From Eubacterium sp. (GTDB lineage: Bacteria; Bacillota; Clostridia; Acetivibrionales; DSM-1351), in contig JAQSXC010000009.1 of NCBI GenBank assembly GCA_029266335.1, forward strand, positions 38,144 to 102,143: a DNA stretch of 64,000 bases, in the 5' to 3' direction. Positions 15,220 to 24,858 of this stretch are shown here, piece after piece. The notes beneath the pieces were generated by a model that was not told the DNA's origin, ran no database searches, and saw nothing but the letters and a program-made list of their open reading frames with translations. A program made the translations under genes and the position numbers. Numbering within the stretch: position 1 is the first letter of the stretch; every line of letters begins with the position of its first letter.

Positions 15220-16632
15220 ATGAATAACCTTACAACAAATATAAAACGAGTTATGATAATTTTCCTGATAGTGTTCATAGTATTGATCAGCTATCTGTCA
15301 TATTTCACACTGTTCAGAGGTCCTGAAATCTCAACCAGGCCCGATAACAGAAGAATGTGGGATATAAGAAACAAAGTGGTGAGAGGTACGATATTTGATA
15401 GAAACGGGAAAGAGCTTTCAGTAAGTGAGAAAGCAAAAAACAATGAATACAAAAGGACCTATAAAGGCGGAGCTGCAACAGCACATGTACTGGGCTACTA
15501 TGATCCCCAGTATGGAATAACAGGGCTGGAAAATCTTTATGACAGCTATTTGTCCAGTAATATATCAGCATCTTTTTTAGCCTGGGTTGGAAATGGCTTT
15601 AAGGAAGTAAATAAAAAGGGTGATGATGTATATACCAGTCTTGATCTCAAACTGCAGCAGACTGCCTATAACGCACTTGGCTCGGCACGGGGTTCGGTGG
15701 TGGTATTAAAAGTGGATACTGGTGAAATTTTGGCTATGGTATCAAAGCCGTCCTACGATCCCAATACATTGAGTAAAAATTGGAAGAGCATCAGTACAAA
15801 CGAAAGCAGGCCCCTCTTAAACAGAGCCGTTTCAGGTTTGTATCCGCCGGGCTCCACCTTCAAGGTTGTAACCGGCATAAGTGCTCTTGAAAATATTGAC
15901 GGCATAGAGAATGAAACTTTCAACGATGAGGGCAGGCTGGTTTTGGGAAAGGATTACACCTTGAGCAATGACAAGGGCAAGGTGATGGGGAAGATCAATT
16001 TCGAACAGGCTATGATAAAGTCCAGCAATGTATTTTTCGGAAACCTTGGAATCAGATTGGGTAATGACCTTTTCAAAACTGCTGAAGACTTCAGATTCAA
16101 CAGAGATATTCCGGCTGACGGAATAATTATAGATAAAAGCAGATTTCCAAAATACAAAGCTTCAGAAAAGGGTAATCTTGCCCAAACCGGAATAGGGCAG
16201 GCAGAAATACTTGCAACGCCTGTACAGATGGCTTTGGTAGCTCAGACAATTGCAAATGACGGAATAATGCTTAAACCCGCACTTGTCAACAAGGTGGTGG
16301 ATTACAGCGGGAATACCGTAAAGGAATTAAAGCCTGAACAATTGGACAAGGTCACCACACCTGGATATGCAAGCGAAATTAAACGATTCATGAAAGAGGT
16401 AGTCTCGAAAGGGACCGGTACCAGAGCACAGGTCAGTGGTGTTCAGGTAAGCGGAAAAACAGGTACTGCCCAGCATGTTGAAAGCAAGACACCCCACAGC
16501 TGGTTTATAGGTTTTGCGCCATATAAAAATCCGGAGATAGCTATAGCAGTCATAGTTGAGGAAGGTGGGTACGGCGGAACCGCTGCTGCTCGAATTTCCT
16601 CCGAGGTAATGACCAGATATTTTTCTAAATAA
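15220..16632 (+). CDS. class B penicillin-binding protein (PbpA type)
   Basis: Peptidoglycan transpeptidase, 470 aa. One N-terminal membrane helix (about 13-35), a short PBP-dimer region, then the transpeptidase domain from about 140. Active-site motifs are SxxK in YPPGSTFKV, SxN in KSSNVFFGN and KTG in SGKTGTAQHV. It resembles PbpA of the FHA-RodA-PbpA clusters and lacks the PASTA repeats found in some division PBPs. The start follows AAGGAG and begins one base after the upstream SEDS stop codon, so the two are surely co-translated. Confidence 0.92.
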   Translation: MNNLTTNIKRVMIIFLIVFIVLISYLSYFTLFRGPEISTRPDNRRMWDIRNKVVRGTIFDRNGKELSVSEKAKNNEYKRTYKGGAATAHVLGYYDPQYGITGLENLYDSYLSSNISASFLAWVGNGFKEVNKKGDDVYTSLDLKLQQTAYNALGSARGSVVVLKVDTGEILAMVSKPSYDPNTLSKNWKSISTNESRPLLNRAVSGLYPPGSTFKVVTGISALENIDGIENETFNDEGRLVLGKDYTLSNDKGKVMGKINFEQAMIKSSNVFFGNLGIRLGNDLFKTAEDFRFNRDIPADGIIIDKSRFPKYKASEKGNLAQTGIGQAEILATPVQMALVAQTIANDGIMLKPALVNKVVDYSGNTVKELKPEQLDKVTTPGYASEIKRFMKEVVSKGTGTRAQVSGVQVSGKTGTAQHVESKTPHSWFIGFAPYKNPEIAIAVIVEEGGYGGTAAARISSEVMTRYFSK

Positions 16633-16664
16633 CAGTTCTGATTTAAAGCTAAAAGGAGTAATAA

Positions 16665-17783
16665 ATGAGCGGGGTAAGAAGACGCTATGATGTGGATTGG
16701 ATAAGAACAGTTGCTGTTTTGCTTATAATTCCATTTCATGCTGCCATTATATATAATACAGATCCTGATGCAATAATGTACGTTAAATCAGGAATCAATG
16801 TGCATCAAATAAACCTGTTTGAATTTTTTCTGGACCGTTTTCATATGACATTATTGTTCTTTTTGGCCGGCATGGCTATATACTATTCTCTTTTGAGCCG
16901 GACCACCCGTCAGTTTGCAGGTACTCGTACCAAAAAATTATTGCTGCCGACAGTAGTGGGGGTATTTACCTTTTGCCCGATTACTACTTATGTTTTTGCA
17001 AGACAAAACGGCAGTCAGGATAGTTTATTAAGTCATTATATAGGTTTCTTCACCAGACCTGTTGGAGGATTTGAGGGGGTAAACGGTGGATTTACTCCGA
17101 TGCATCTATGGTTTATATTGTTTTTGTTTGTATATTCATTTATAGGGATACCTGTATTTAGAGCTGTTATTAGCGAAAAGGGAAGAAGGTTGACAGACGC
17201 TCTGGCGGATTTCTTTTCAAAGCCGTTGATGTTCTTGCTGCTGACAGTCCCATATAGTATGATATTTCTGGTAGATTTAATGGATGAGCGGAATCCGGTT
17301 GCGTATTTTTTTGTAGTGATACTTGGCTTTATTTTTGCCAGCAATGACAAATTTCAAAAGGCTGTAAACCGTGATAAATGGATTTATCTTGCTTTAAGTG
17401 CAGGCATTCTTCTTCTATGGTACTTATGGGTAAAAGAGAATGAAACAGGCTCTACATTTATATTATATCTCAAATATTTTATTACCAAGGCTGCCCGTTT
17501 AATACCAACCTTTGCACTTTTGGGTCTGGGCAACAGTTTTATTAAAACAGGAGGAAGAACGCTCAGATATCTGTCTGAAGCATCCTTCCCGGTTTACATT
17601 ATACATATGCCCGTAGTAACTTATGTTGGTTATTTGTTACTTAAATTCAATATAAAGCCTGTTTATCAATACATCTTAATTATTTCATTATCATATATGA
17701 TATGTTTCATTTTATATGAAACCTACCGGAGATTATTTTCAAACAGGACCTCCGCCAAGGCTGTAAAGATGATACAAGGTTGA
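16665..17783 (+). CDS. acyltransferase 3 family membrane protein
   Basis: Integral membrane O-acyltransferase of the acyltransferase-3 (COG1835/OafA-like) family, 372 aa with about 10 membrane segments. The family N-terminus RYDVDWIRTVAVLLIIPFHAAI carries the conserved catalytic-type His, and RFHMTLLFFLAGMAIYYSLL follows. The end contains FPVYIIHMPVVTYVGY, the usual terminal motif. Such enzymes O-acetylate cell-wall or exported polysaccharides. It lies 32 bases after the PBP gene with a strong AAAAGGAG site, so peptidoglycan or a wall polymer is a plausible target (inference). Confidence 0.85.
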   Translation: MSGVRRRYDVDWIRTVAVLLIIPFHAAIIYNTDPDAIMYVKSGINVHQINLFEFFLDRFHMTLLFFLAGMAIYYSLLSRTTRQFAGTRTKKLLLPTVVGVFTFCPITTYVFARQNGSQDSLLSHYIGFFTRPVGGFEGVNGGFTPMHLWFILFLFVYSFIGIPVFRAVISEKGRRLTDALADFFSKPLMFLLLTVPYSMIFLVDLMDERNPVAYFFVVILGFIFASNDKFQKAVNRDKWIYLALSAGILLLWYLWVKENETGSTFILYLKYFITKAARLIPTFALLGLGNSFIKTGGRTLRYLSEASFPVYIIHMPVVTYVGYLLLKFNIKPVYQYILIISLSYMICFILYETYRRLFSNRTSAKAVKMIQG

Positions 17784-17822
17784 CAGGCTGAGCGACAGGG
17801 TCTTAATATGAGCTGGTATTAC

Positions 17823-20009
17823 TTAATTTCTTACAAGCTTGGATAGTATTACTGCTATTTCGGCCCTGGTAGTCAAGGCCCTTGGATTGATTTTGCTTCC
17901 CGTTCCACTGACAAATCCGTTCTTAACCAGGATGGCAATTGCTTCTCTGGCATAACTGCTTATGAGATAGGAATCGCTAAATTTATTTAATTCGGAGGTG
18001 TCCGCCGGAGTTAAGGGGATACCTGCTGCCTTCACAGCATTATACACCTGTACCAGCATATCCTGTCTTGAGATATTGGACTTTGGCCCGAACAAGCCTT
18101 TACCCGTTCCGCTGGTAATACCAAGTGCCTTTGCAGTTCCGATGGCAGTATAATAGTATGAACCTGCAGGAACGTCTGAAAAATTACCGTTAAACTCAGC
18201 GGTAAGTCCCAGAGTTTTCATCAGCATGAGTATAAAATCGCCCCGTCTGGAGTTATTCATGGGTAGAAAGGTATTCTGCCCCACACCTGCCACAATACCC
18301 TTCTCATAAAGAGTATCAATAGGGTCAATAGCCCAATAAACTTTTTGTCCCACATCAGTAAAGTATTTTGAATTATAGCTGATCTTGAGCCCGTGGCTTT
18401 GATTATGCAGCCTGTCCAGCGCTGTAACCACATAAACCAAACCATTTGTAGTGGTTTTGGCGGTATCGGTATACTGCTGAAGTCCGGAACTGTTTTTTCT
18501 AACAGTTGCAATAAGCTTTTTAGCGCTCTCATCTGAACCAATATCTATAGTTTCAGTATTAGTGTATCTATATATGGCATAATAAGTTGAAACAGAATCA
18601 TTATCCTTCCAGGTTAAAGTATTTCCGGCTATACCTGAGCTGATTGTGCCGCTGACCGGAATGGCAGGAGCTCTGCCGCCTTTCCATGGCATAACGGGAA
18701 CAAGTGCCTTGCTGGACCACAAGTCCTTTTGAAGAGCAGAAACTACCTGCTGTATGGGAGTTTCAAAGGAATTGGCTATTCTGAACATGACACTGCCCTT
18801 TACTTCAGGCTTTAAGAGGTTATGTTTTGTTTGCCGTGTCATCTCCGGCACTCCGTTGTCAACAGAGAAATCCCTGTCATTGGTGGAGGAGTCTTCATTA
18901 ACCCTGTACAGCGCCTGTCCGATATACAAATGAACCTTCTTGCCGCTCACAGTGTTTGACCACCAGGTAACCAGTTCACCGTAAGGAGCAGCAGGATTGG
19001 CATATGTAAAATAGATCTGGGGACAAATATAATCTATAATTTCTTCATCTACCCACTTCTTTGTATCTGCATAACATTTGTCATAATTAGTATAGGAGGA
19101 ATTGGTATTTGAGCCGGCCGGATCATCTTTTCTATTTCTCCAGATTGCAGAAGGACTTATTCCAAACTTTACCCAAGGCTTTGCTGTGTTTATTTTTGCA
19201 GACAATTCCTTTACAAGCAGATATGTATTATTTCTTCTCCAATCAGCCTTGCTGGTGAACTGTCCATTGTTATATTTTTGATATGTAGTATCATCACCCA
19301 TTTCATTTGCAGCCGCCTCATAATAAAAGTAATCATCAAAATGCACGCCGTCAATATCGTAGTTGTTTACTACCTCCATGACACAGTCCTCAACCCATTT
19401 CCTTGCAGCCGGAATACCCGGATCAAGCACAAATCTGTTGTTTGCAGTTTTTATCCAGTCGGGATGCTCCTGGTAGACACTCTCAGGAACATTAAGAGAA
19501 GCCTTTGTAGCAGCACTTGTGTCCATTGAAACCCTGTAAGGATTAAACCAGGCGTGGAGCTCCAGATTTCTTTTATGAGCTTCGTCTATGGCAAACTGAA
19601 GAGGGTCAAAGCCCGGATCCTTCCCAAAGGTACCGGTCAGATAGCGCGACCAGGGAACAAGATTGGATTTATAAAAAGCATCGCCGGTGGAACGCACCTG
19701 CAGAAATACAGCATTCATATTAAGTGCTGCTGCTTTGTCCAGCAAGCGTATAAGCTCCTCTTTGGTTTTTTGAATCCTTGTATTATTATCTGCAATAGCT
19801 TTGGTTTTTGAGGATGGCCAGTCAAGATTTACAACTGTACTGATCCAAGCCCCTCGCAGGTGACTTTTTGATACCGGCGTATAAGCGGGTAAATATTGTA
19901 CATAGGGGTTCCAGGCAGCAGCAAGGGCTTTAATAGGGAGAGAAGTTAAAAATATGGTGATCAGAAGTAAAAAGGCAATATGTACACGATAAATAAGAAC
20001 TTTATTCAT
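17823..20009 (-). CDS. S-layer-anchored GHL10 (YngK/DigH-type) glycosyl hydrolase-like protein
   Basis: Exported 728-aa protein. Signal peptide about 1-30 (cleavage near ALA-A). A GHL10 (DUF187, family-10 glycosyl hydrolase-like) TIM barrel occupies about 48-370: HLRGAWISTVVNLDWPS, NAVFLQVRSTGDAFY, LELHAWFNPYRVS, NYDIDGVHFDDYFYY, WVKFGISPSAIW and YICPQIYFTY. E. coli DigH of this family cuts denuded peptidoglycan glycans; B. subtilis YngK is uncharacterised. A fibronectin-III-like segment (about 440-545) follows, then three SLH repeats (about 550-728) that bind wall polymers. A wall-remodelling role is inferred. The gene is monocistronic on the minus strand, convergent with the acyltransferase gene. 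Confidence 0.88.
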   Translation of the reverse strand: MNKVLIYRVHIAFLLLITIFLTSLPIKALAAAWNPYVQYLPAYTPVSKSHLRGAWISTVVNLDWPSSKTKAIADNNTRIQKTKEELIRLLDKAAALNMNAVFLQVRSTGDAFYKSNLVPWSRYLTGTFGKDPGFDPLQFAIDEAHKRNLELHAWFNPYRVSMDTSAATKASLNVPESVYQEHPDWIKTANNRFVLDPGIPAARKWVEDCVMEVVNNYDIDGVHFDDYFYYEAAANEMGDDTTYQKYNNGQFTSKADWRRNNTYLLVKELSAKINTAKPWVKFGISPSAIWRNRKDDPAGSNTNSSYTNYDKCYADTKKWVDEEIIDYICPQIYFTYANPAAPYGELVTWWSNTVSGKKVHLYIGQALYRVNEDSSTNDRDFSVDNGVPEMTRQTKHNLLKPEVKGSVMFRIANSFETPIQQVVSALQKDLWSSKALVPVMPWKGGRAPAIPVSGTISSGIAGNTLTWKDNDSVSTYYAIYRYTNTETIDIGSDESAKKLIATVRKNSSGLQQYTDTAKTTTNGLVYVVTALDRLHNQSHGLKISYNSKYFTDVGQKVYWAIDPIDTLYEKGIVAGVGQNTFLPMNNSRRGDFILMLMKTLGLTAEFNGNFSDVPAGSYYYTAIGTAKALGITSGTGKGLFGPKSNISRQDMLVQVYNAVKAAGIPLTPADTSELNKFSDSYLISSYAREAIAILVKNGFVSGTGSKINPRALTTRAEIAVILSKLVRN

Positions 20010-20037
20010 TTAACCTCCATGAGCCGCATTAGCAGCT
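20007..20037 (-). promoter_or_regulatory. hairpin abutting ribosome site of the GHL10-SLH gene
   Basis: On the minus strand AGCTGC-TAAT-GCGGCT (20,037-20,022) is followed by CATGGAGGTTAA and the gene's ATG. A seven-codon frame (MRLMEVK) starts within the hairpin and stops in a TGA overlapping the gene start. The rest of the 343-base gap to the MFS gene holds an AT-rich spacer and the MFS terminator only. Confidence 0.55.
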
Positions 20038-20305
20038 ACAAAATATTGGTTGATGTGCATAGTTTTTCAGACTTGTATTTCAGACTTAAGTCCTTAAACA
20101 GCCCGTATAACAAAGTGAAAATAAATGTTTATAAAATGAAAATTGTCAGCTGTTAATTTTAGAAAACTATATACATGTTTGTGGTTGACATAAAACTGGT
20201 TTTTGAGTAAAAAAATAGGGCTTTCCCGTATTAGCTCTATAGTATTATGTTAATCTATATGGAGTGAGGCGTCAATTAAAAACATCCTATTGTTAAAAAT
20301 TGCAA

Positions 20306-20335
20306 AGCGCCAGCAGGGATGATCCCCACTGACGC
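20306..20335 (-). terminator. terminator of the tetR-MFS operon
   Basis: Minus-strand stem AGCGTCAGTGGGG / CCCTGCTGGCGCT with a small loop and two mismatched pairs, followed by TTGCAATTTTT. Confidence 0.7.
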
Positions 20336-20352
20336 TAAAAGTACAGGATTAA

Positions 20353-22395
20353 TTATTTGATCAATGAGCTCTTTAACCTGGACTTTTCAGGTTCCCGATA
20401 AAACAGCAGCAGTAAAATGGATAAGACACAAAAAACTGCCACCGTAATATACATTTGCTGGAAACCTGTACTCAAGGAGTTCTGAAAGGATTTTTCCAGC
20501 TCGGGCTTCAGCAGATCTATTTTTTTGAGATAATCCTTTTGGGACTGCTCAAAGGCCTGCGGTACAGCTTTCTTCAGATCCTCCATTTTAACAACGGTAT
20601 CCGCCATTAAAGCTTTCTGAGCTTTCATACCTTTTACAGCACCCTGAAGAGCAGCCTTGTCAATATTGGGACTGCCCGGGCCTCCTGCAGTGTTTCCTGT
20701 TTCCATTTGTGATATAGCTGCATCAATTCCTGTTATGCCTTGATTAAGCCCGGCGATACCCTTTTGAAGGCCTTCCAGAATTCCCGCTATTACTTCAGGG
20801 GTGTTCTGGCCATACATGAATTCTGAAAACTCCCGGGCTCTTTGTGCAATATTAGTAACATCAGCTGATTGCAAGGCTTTTAAGGCTTCTTCAGGTATGG
20901 CTTTGCCGCTGCTCATATCAAAATTCATTGTACCCAGGTTGTTTAAGTCGGGGATATTAACATCCTTAAGCATTTCTGCCATTCTGGGGTCCTTTTTCAT
21001 CTGTTCGATGTTTTTATTTACCTGGGCAGTTTGACTAATTGCTGGAACAGAAGGCTGGGGAAGCAGGCTCATAAGATTGTCCCTGGCAACAACTCCGGAC
21101 TGTGCAAGGAACCCGATCATAATGGACGGTGCTATAATTGTACCTATAGATCTGACCAACGACAGTGTTGCCAGTGCGGAATTAGCCTGCTCTTTTCTGG
21201 TATTGCCAAGCATCATATAGTTCAGCGGTGATCCCATGACAAAACCCAGGCCGGTACCGATCAACGCAAGGCTGATGAGAACAGCGGCCAGATTGTTTAC
21301 CTGTGTAGCAATGAGGGCAAGAAACAGCGAACCTGCAAGAGAGACCAGAAAGCCGCCTGTTAAAACCTTGCCGGCTCCATAGCGGTCTACAAGCCTGCCG
21401 CTCATTGGAGCACCTATCGCAGTAAATACACCCAGAATTGTCACAAAGTAGCCGCCTTTACCTGTCGCAATATGAAGAGCATTCTCAGAAAATTGGGGTA
21501 CAAATATCATACCCATCATGCAAATACCCACGAAAAATCCTACTACCAGTGTTATCAGGATTTTTGGCGTAGTAAAATACTTCAGGTTTAATATAGGGTC
21601 CTGCGCTTTTTTCTCAATAAAAATAAATAGCGGCAGCAGCAGAACAAACAGCAGCAAATATGGATAAACACCTGTGCTTTTTATTGTGCTTCCAAAATCA
21701 AAAAAGTCTATGTTTTTTAGTCCGTATATTAACGCAAGGATCATTGCTACAATGACAGCCGTACCGCATATATCGATTTTTCCGGGTTTTTCCTGTGCTT
21801 TGTTGACCGGAAGGAATACTATTCCAAATATAATAATTATGACACTAATGGGCAGATTGATGTAAAAAAGAAACTGCCAGTTTTCTATACCGAAAATATC
21901 CAGAATTGCACTTCCTAAAGATGACCCCATTATATTAGCCAGACCGTAAACGCCTCCAAGCAGTCCAAGCGCCATTCCACGCTTTTCTTCCGGGAAGGTA
22001 GTGCCAAACTCGGCATTTGCAATGGGCATTATGCCACCGCCCCCAATTGCCTGAATTACACGGCCTGTCAAAAGCATGGGAAAGCTGCTGAAGTTCTCTG
22101 AAAGTCCGCATATGAGTGAACCCATTCCAAATAAGGTTATACAAACAAGATAGACATGCTTTCTTCCTATTCTATCGGCAATCTTGCCTGAAACCGGTAT
22201 TGAAGCAGCATAAGCCAGTGTAAAGATTGTTATCATCCATATGCCTGCTTTGTCGGTTATACCGAGATTTGCCTGTATAACTGTTCTGGCAGGTGTTACT
22301 ATACCTGTATCAATTGCACCCATGAAAATGCCGAGCATATAAAGAAACATCAGCGTTCCTAACCTGGGTTTGACTCTGGAGTTGAGTTGATCCAT
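20353..22395 (-). CDS. MFS multidrug exporter, DHA2 family, with large C-terminal extracytoplasmic loop
   Basis: 14-helix MFS exporter, 680 aa, about 200 residues longer than usual DHA2 members. Early motifs are LGIFMGAIDTGIVTPA and GKIADRIGRKHVYL (motif A). The extra length is one block, about residues 430-640, between the penultimate and last helices. It is rich in Gln, Lys, Ala and Met, with predicted helical stretches (GLQKGIAGLNQGITGIDAA; QKALMADTVVKMEDLKKAV). The last helix is about 650-668. If the 14-helix topology holds, this block is outside the cell. It shares an operon with a TetR repressor (21-base gap), implying drug- or metabolite-inducible export. Confidence 0.85.
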   Translation of the reverse strand: MDQLNSRVKPRLGTLMFLYMLGIFMGAIDTGIVTPARTVIQANLGITDKAGIWMITIFTLAYAASIPVSGKIADRIGRKHVYLVCITLFGMGSLICGLSENFSSFPMLLTGRVIQAIGGGGIMPIANAEFGTTFPEEKRGMALGLLGGVYGLANIMGSSLGSAILDIFGIENWQFLFYINLPISVIIIIFGIVFLPVNKAQEKPGKIDICGTAVIVAMILALIYGLKNIDFFDFGSTIKSTGVYPYLLLFVLLLPLFIFIEKKAQDPILNLKYFTTPKILITLVVGFFVGICMMGMIFVPQFSENALHIATGKGGYFVTILGVFTAIGAPMSGRLVDRYGAGKVLTGGFLVSLAGSLFLALIATQVNNLAAVLISLALIGTGLGFVMGSPLNYMMLGNTRKEQANSALATLSLVRSIGTIIAPSIMIGFLAQSGVVARDNLMSLLPQPSVPAISQTAQVNKNIEQMKKDPRMAEMLKDVNIPDLNNLGTMNFDMSSGKAIPEEALKALQSADVTNIAQRAREFSEFMYGQNTPEVIAGILEGLQKGIAGLNQGITGIDAAISQMETGNTAGGPGSPNIDKAALQGAVKGMKAQKALMADTVVKMEDLKKAVPQAFEQSQKDYLKKIDLLKPELEKSFQNSLSTGFQQMYITVAVFCVLSILLLLFYREPEKSRLKSSLIK

Positions 22396-22416
22396 AAAAT
22401 ATCTCCTTTAAATTTA

Positions 22417-23001
22417 TTACGAATTTTTGTTTTCCAACAGATCAATTAGTGCTGTCAGAGATGGCTTGACCATGCTGAACTCAGCTTCCTCATTAGAGTA
22501 TGAAATGAGAATGTGAGAAATAATATCGCAGATATTCATTACCTCTTGAGAAGGTTCGGGTTTTTTACCGGTGCTTCTGCCACTTTCAATAACTTTAAAC
22601 ACCTTCTCTGAAATATGGTTTCTCAGAAGTTTTCGTTTTTCATTTATCTTGCTTACATTCATATCCTCAGTGTTTTCAATGGGATGCGTCTGAAACCATT
22701 CACCATGAACATTGATCATAAAACTATTTAGTTCATTAAATATAATTTCTATTTTATCGATTGCAGGAGCAGAAGTTTTTATATTCTGGTCAATCCTTCT
22801 TAGCATAAGATTCCACTCGTTTAGAAGGATTTCAGCAATTATCTGGTTTTTTGAACTGTAATAATTGTACACTGTGCCTGTAGCAACACCGCATCTGGCT
22901 GCTATATTTCTTATGTTCAATTCGGAATATCCTGTCTCCTTGATCAATTGCCGGGTTACGGACAATATATCCTCTTTAACGTTGTTTAAATTCTTTGGCA
23001 T
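22417..23001 (-). CDS. TetR-family transcriptional repressor
   Basis: 194-aa regulator. The N-terminal TetR helix-turn-helix is clear: IRNIAARCGVATGTVYNYYSSKNQIIAEIL (about 26-55, only in part quoted as the recognition helix GVATGTVYNYY). The C-terminal ligand domain is variable, as expected. It is the first gene of the two-gene unit with the MFS exporter. A 36-bp near-perfect palindrome at 23,026-23,061 lies just upstream, over the likely promoter, so autorepression and repression of the exporter are likely. Confidence 0.9.
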   Translation of the reverse strand: MPKNLNNVKEDILSVTRQLIKETGYSELNIRNIAARCGVATGTVYNYYSSKNQIIAEILLNEWNLMLRRIDQNIKTSAPAIDKIEIIFNELNSFMINVHGEWFQTHPIENTEDMNVSKINEKRKLLRNHISEKVFKVIESGRSTGKKPEPSQEVMNICDIISHILISYSNEEAEFSMVKPSLTALIDLLENKNS

Positions 23002-23025
23002 TTTTCCTCCACATTATCTTCTACT

Positions 23026-23061
23026 ATAATGAACGGTGTTCATGTGAACAATGTTCATTAT
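23026..23061. promoter_or_regulatory. palindromic TetR operator over the tetR-MFS promoter
   Basis: A 36-bp imperfect palindrome: outer arms ATAATGAAC and GTTCATTAT match perfectly, and the interior repeats GTTCA and TGAAC. It contains four GAAC/GTTC half-sites, consistent with two repressor dimers. On the minus strand TTGTTC and TATAGT are 17 bases apart, so a promoter may lie within it, about 35 bases before the tetR start. Confidence 0.75.
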
Positions 23062-23271
23062 AATTTATTTTTATATATTAATCAATAAAAAAATCTACAG
23101 TATTAAAAAGCATTCAAATTTCTGATAACATGTATATAGAATATGCATAATGCAGTGAGAACGTTAAAGACTAAAACTATTATATTTGCAGAAGGTTATG
23201 GATTTTTTTATTAATAAGGGATATATTCAGATAAAGCGGGGGTTCAGTATATAAAGGAATGGAGATAAATG

Positions 23272-23952
23272 ATGGAAATAAGCGTATTTGAAGTTTTGGG
23301 TCCGGTCATGATTGGTCCGTCCAGCTCTCACACCGCAGGTGCTGCAAAAATAGCAAGGATTGCCAGGTCTGTTGCAAACGAGGATGTTAAAAGGGTGGTT
23401 TTCGGCCTTCATGGGTCATTTGCCAAAACCTATAAGGGACATGGGACAGATAAGGCTCTTGTAGCAGGTATTCTGGGAATGATGGAGGACGATGAAAATA
23501 TACGGAACTCCTTTACTATTGCCGAAATGAACGGTATCGACTATCAGTTCAGAGAGGTGGAGCTTGCCAACGCACATGACAATTCGGTACTTATAGAAGT
23601 GATTGACAGCCATAACAGGTATCACAAGCTTATTGGCGCTTCTATCGGCGGAGGCAGCGTTGTTATCACAAATATAGATGATTTCGATGTGGAAATAACA
23701 GCAGAAAATCCTGTTATCATTATAAAGATGAAGGACACAAAGGGGATGGTGAGTGAGATAACTTCCCTGCTGGCTAAAAACAGTATCAATATAGGTGTCA
23801 TGAGAGTAAGCAGGAAGGAAAAAGGGTCTGAAGCTTCTACCGTTATAGAAACAGACGAAGAAATATCACATACCATAATAGATGAGCTCAAGAAGATAGA
23901 AAATCTATATGATGTGAAGGTTATGAATTTTACAGAAAATAAGAGTTTTTAA
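23272..23952 (+). CDS. sdaAB: L-serine dehydratase, beta subunit
   Basis: Beta subunit of the iron-sulfur L-serine dehydratase, 226 aa, which with the alpha subunit deaminates L-serine to pyruvate and ammonia. The N-terminal half has VLGPVMIGPSSSHTAGAAKIAR, HGSFAKTYKGHGTDKALVAGILG and IGGGSVVI. A C-terminal ACT domain (about 145-220; IIKMKDTKGMVSEITSLLAKN) may bind serine. Start is ATG 23,272 or the adjacent ATG 23,269; GGAG spacing favours the former. The alpha-subunit gene follows 28 bases later. Confidence 0.93.
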   Translation: MEISVFEVLGPVMIGPSSSHTAGAAKIARIARSVANEDVKRVVFGLHGSFAKTYKGHGTDKALVAGILGMMEDDENIRNSFTIAEMNGIDYQFREVELANAHDNSVLIEVIDSHNRYHKLIGASIGGGSVVITNIDDFDVEITAENPVIIIKMKDTKGMVSEITSLLAKNSINIGVMRVSRKEKGSEASTVIETDEEISHTIIDELKKIENLYDVKVMNFTENKSF

Positions 23953-23980
23953 TAAGAGCTTTTAAAATGAGGAGTTTTTT

Positions 23981-24856
23981 ATGTACAGTAATGGAAGAGA
24001 ACTGTTGGAATTAACTAATATCAGAAATTTAAGGTTATCGGACATAATTCTTGAAAATGAAATAAAAATATCCGGCAAGACCGGACAAGAGATCAAGGAT
24101 GTAATGAGAAGAAGATACCATATTATGAAGGAATCTGCACAAAAAGCATTGACGGCTCCTCAGGAAACTGTTGGGGGAATGATTGCAGGTGATTCTAAAA
24201 GAATCAATGATTATTCTGATGAGGGCAAAACCATATCCGGTGACTTTATGGGAAAAGTAATGGCAAGAGCGCTTTCCTCCTGTGAAGTAAACGCTTCCAT
24301 GGGTAGAGTCTGTGCTGCACCAACGGCAGGCTCCTGTGGAATAGTCCCTGCAGTAGTCATCTCTGTATGTGAGAAGCTGGGATTGGATGAAGAAAGCGCT
24401 ATAAGGGGACTAATTACCTGCTCCGGCATTGGAGCAATAATTGTAAAGCATGCAACTGTTGCCGGAGCAGAAGGCGGCTGCCAGGCCGAATGCGGAGTAG
24501 CTGCAGCCATGAGCGCAGCTGCTGTGGTTGAGTTGGCCGGCGGCACACCTGAGATGAGCCTCCATGCAGCAGCAATATCACTTAAGAATATATTGGGACT
24601 GGTTTGTGACCCTGTGGCCGGCCTGGTTGAGGTGCCATGCGCAAAAAGAAATGCCTCCCAGGCAGTTAATGCAGTTACCTCTGCTGACCTGGCTCTGGCA
24701 GGAATAAAAAGCAATGTGCCCTTTGATGAAGTGGTAGAGGCAATGTACAAGGTGGGGAAAATGCTGCCCTATCAGCTGCGTGAGACGGCAATGGGTGGCA
24801 TTGCAGCCTCTGAAACCGCCAGAAAGATTGCAGCAAACATTTTCGGCAAAAAATAA
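23981..24856 (+). CDS. sdaAA: L-serine dehydratase, alpha subunit (Fe-S)
   Basis: Catalytic alpha subunit, 291 aa. Cysteine-containing motifs that ligate the oxygen-sensitive [4Fe-4S] cluster are present: CAAPTAGSCGIVP (about 111-123), the later GCQAECGVAAAM and GLVCDPVAGLVEVPCAKRNA. The enzyme uses the cluster, not PLP, to dehydrate serine, fitting an anaerobe. It is co-transcribed with sdaAB and followed at once by a strong terminator. Confidence 0.94.
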   Translation: MYSNGRELLELTNIRNLRLSDIILENEIKISGKTGQEIKDVMRRRYHIMKESAQKALTAPQETVGGMIAGDSKRINDYSDEGKTISGDFMGKVMARALSSCEVNASMGRVCAAPTAGSCGIVPAVVISVCEKLGLDEESAIRGLITCSGIGAIIVKHATVAGAEGGCQAECGVAAAMSAAAVVELAGGTPEMSLHAAAISLKNILGLVCDPVAGLVEVPCAKRNASQAVNAVTSADLALAGIKSNVPFDEVVEAMYKVGKMLPYQLRETAMGGIAASETARKIAANIFGKK

Positions 24857-24858
24857 GG

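Noticed and set aside
24211-24750. 179-codon open frame on the minus strand inside sdaAA
   Set aside because: It is wholly antisense to a clear iron-sulfur serine dehydratase gene, has no ribosome site, and shows the Ala/Pro/Ser-rich composition of a shadow frame.
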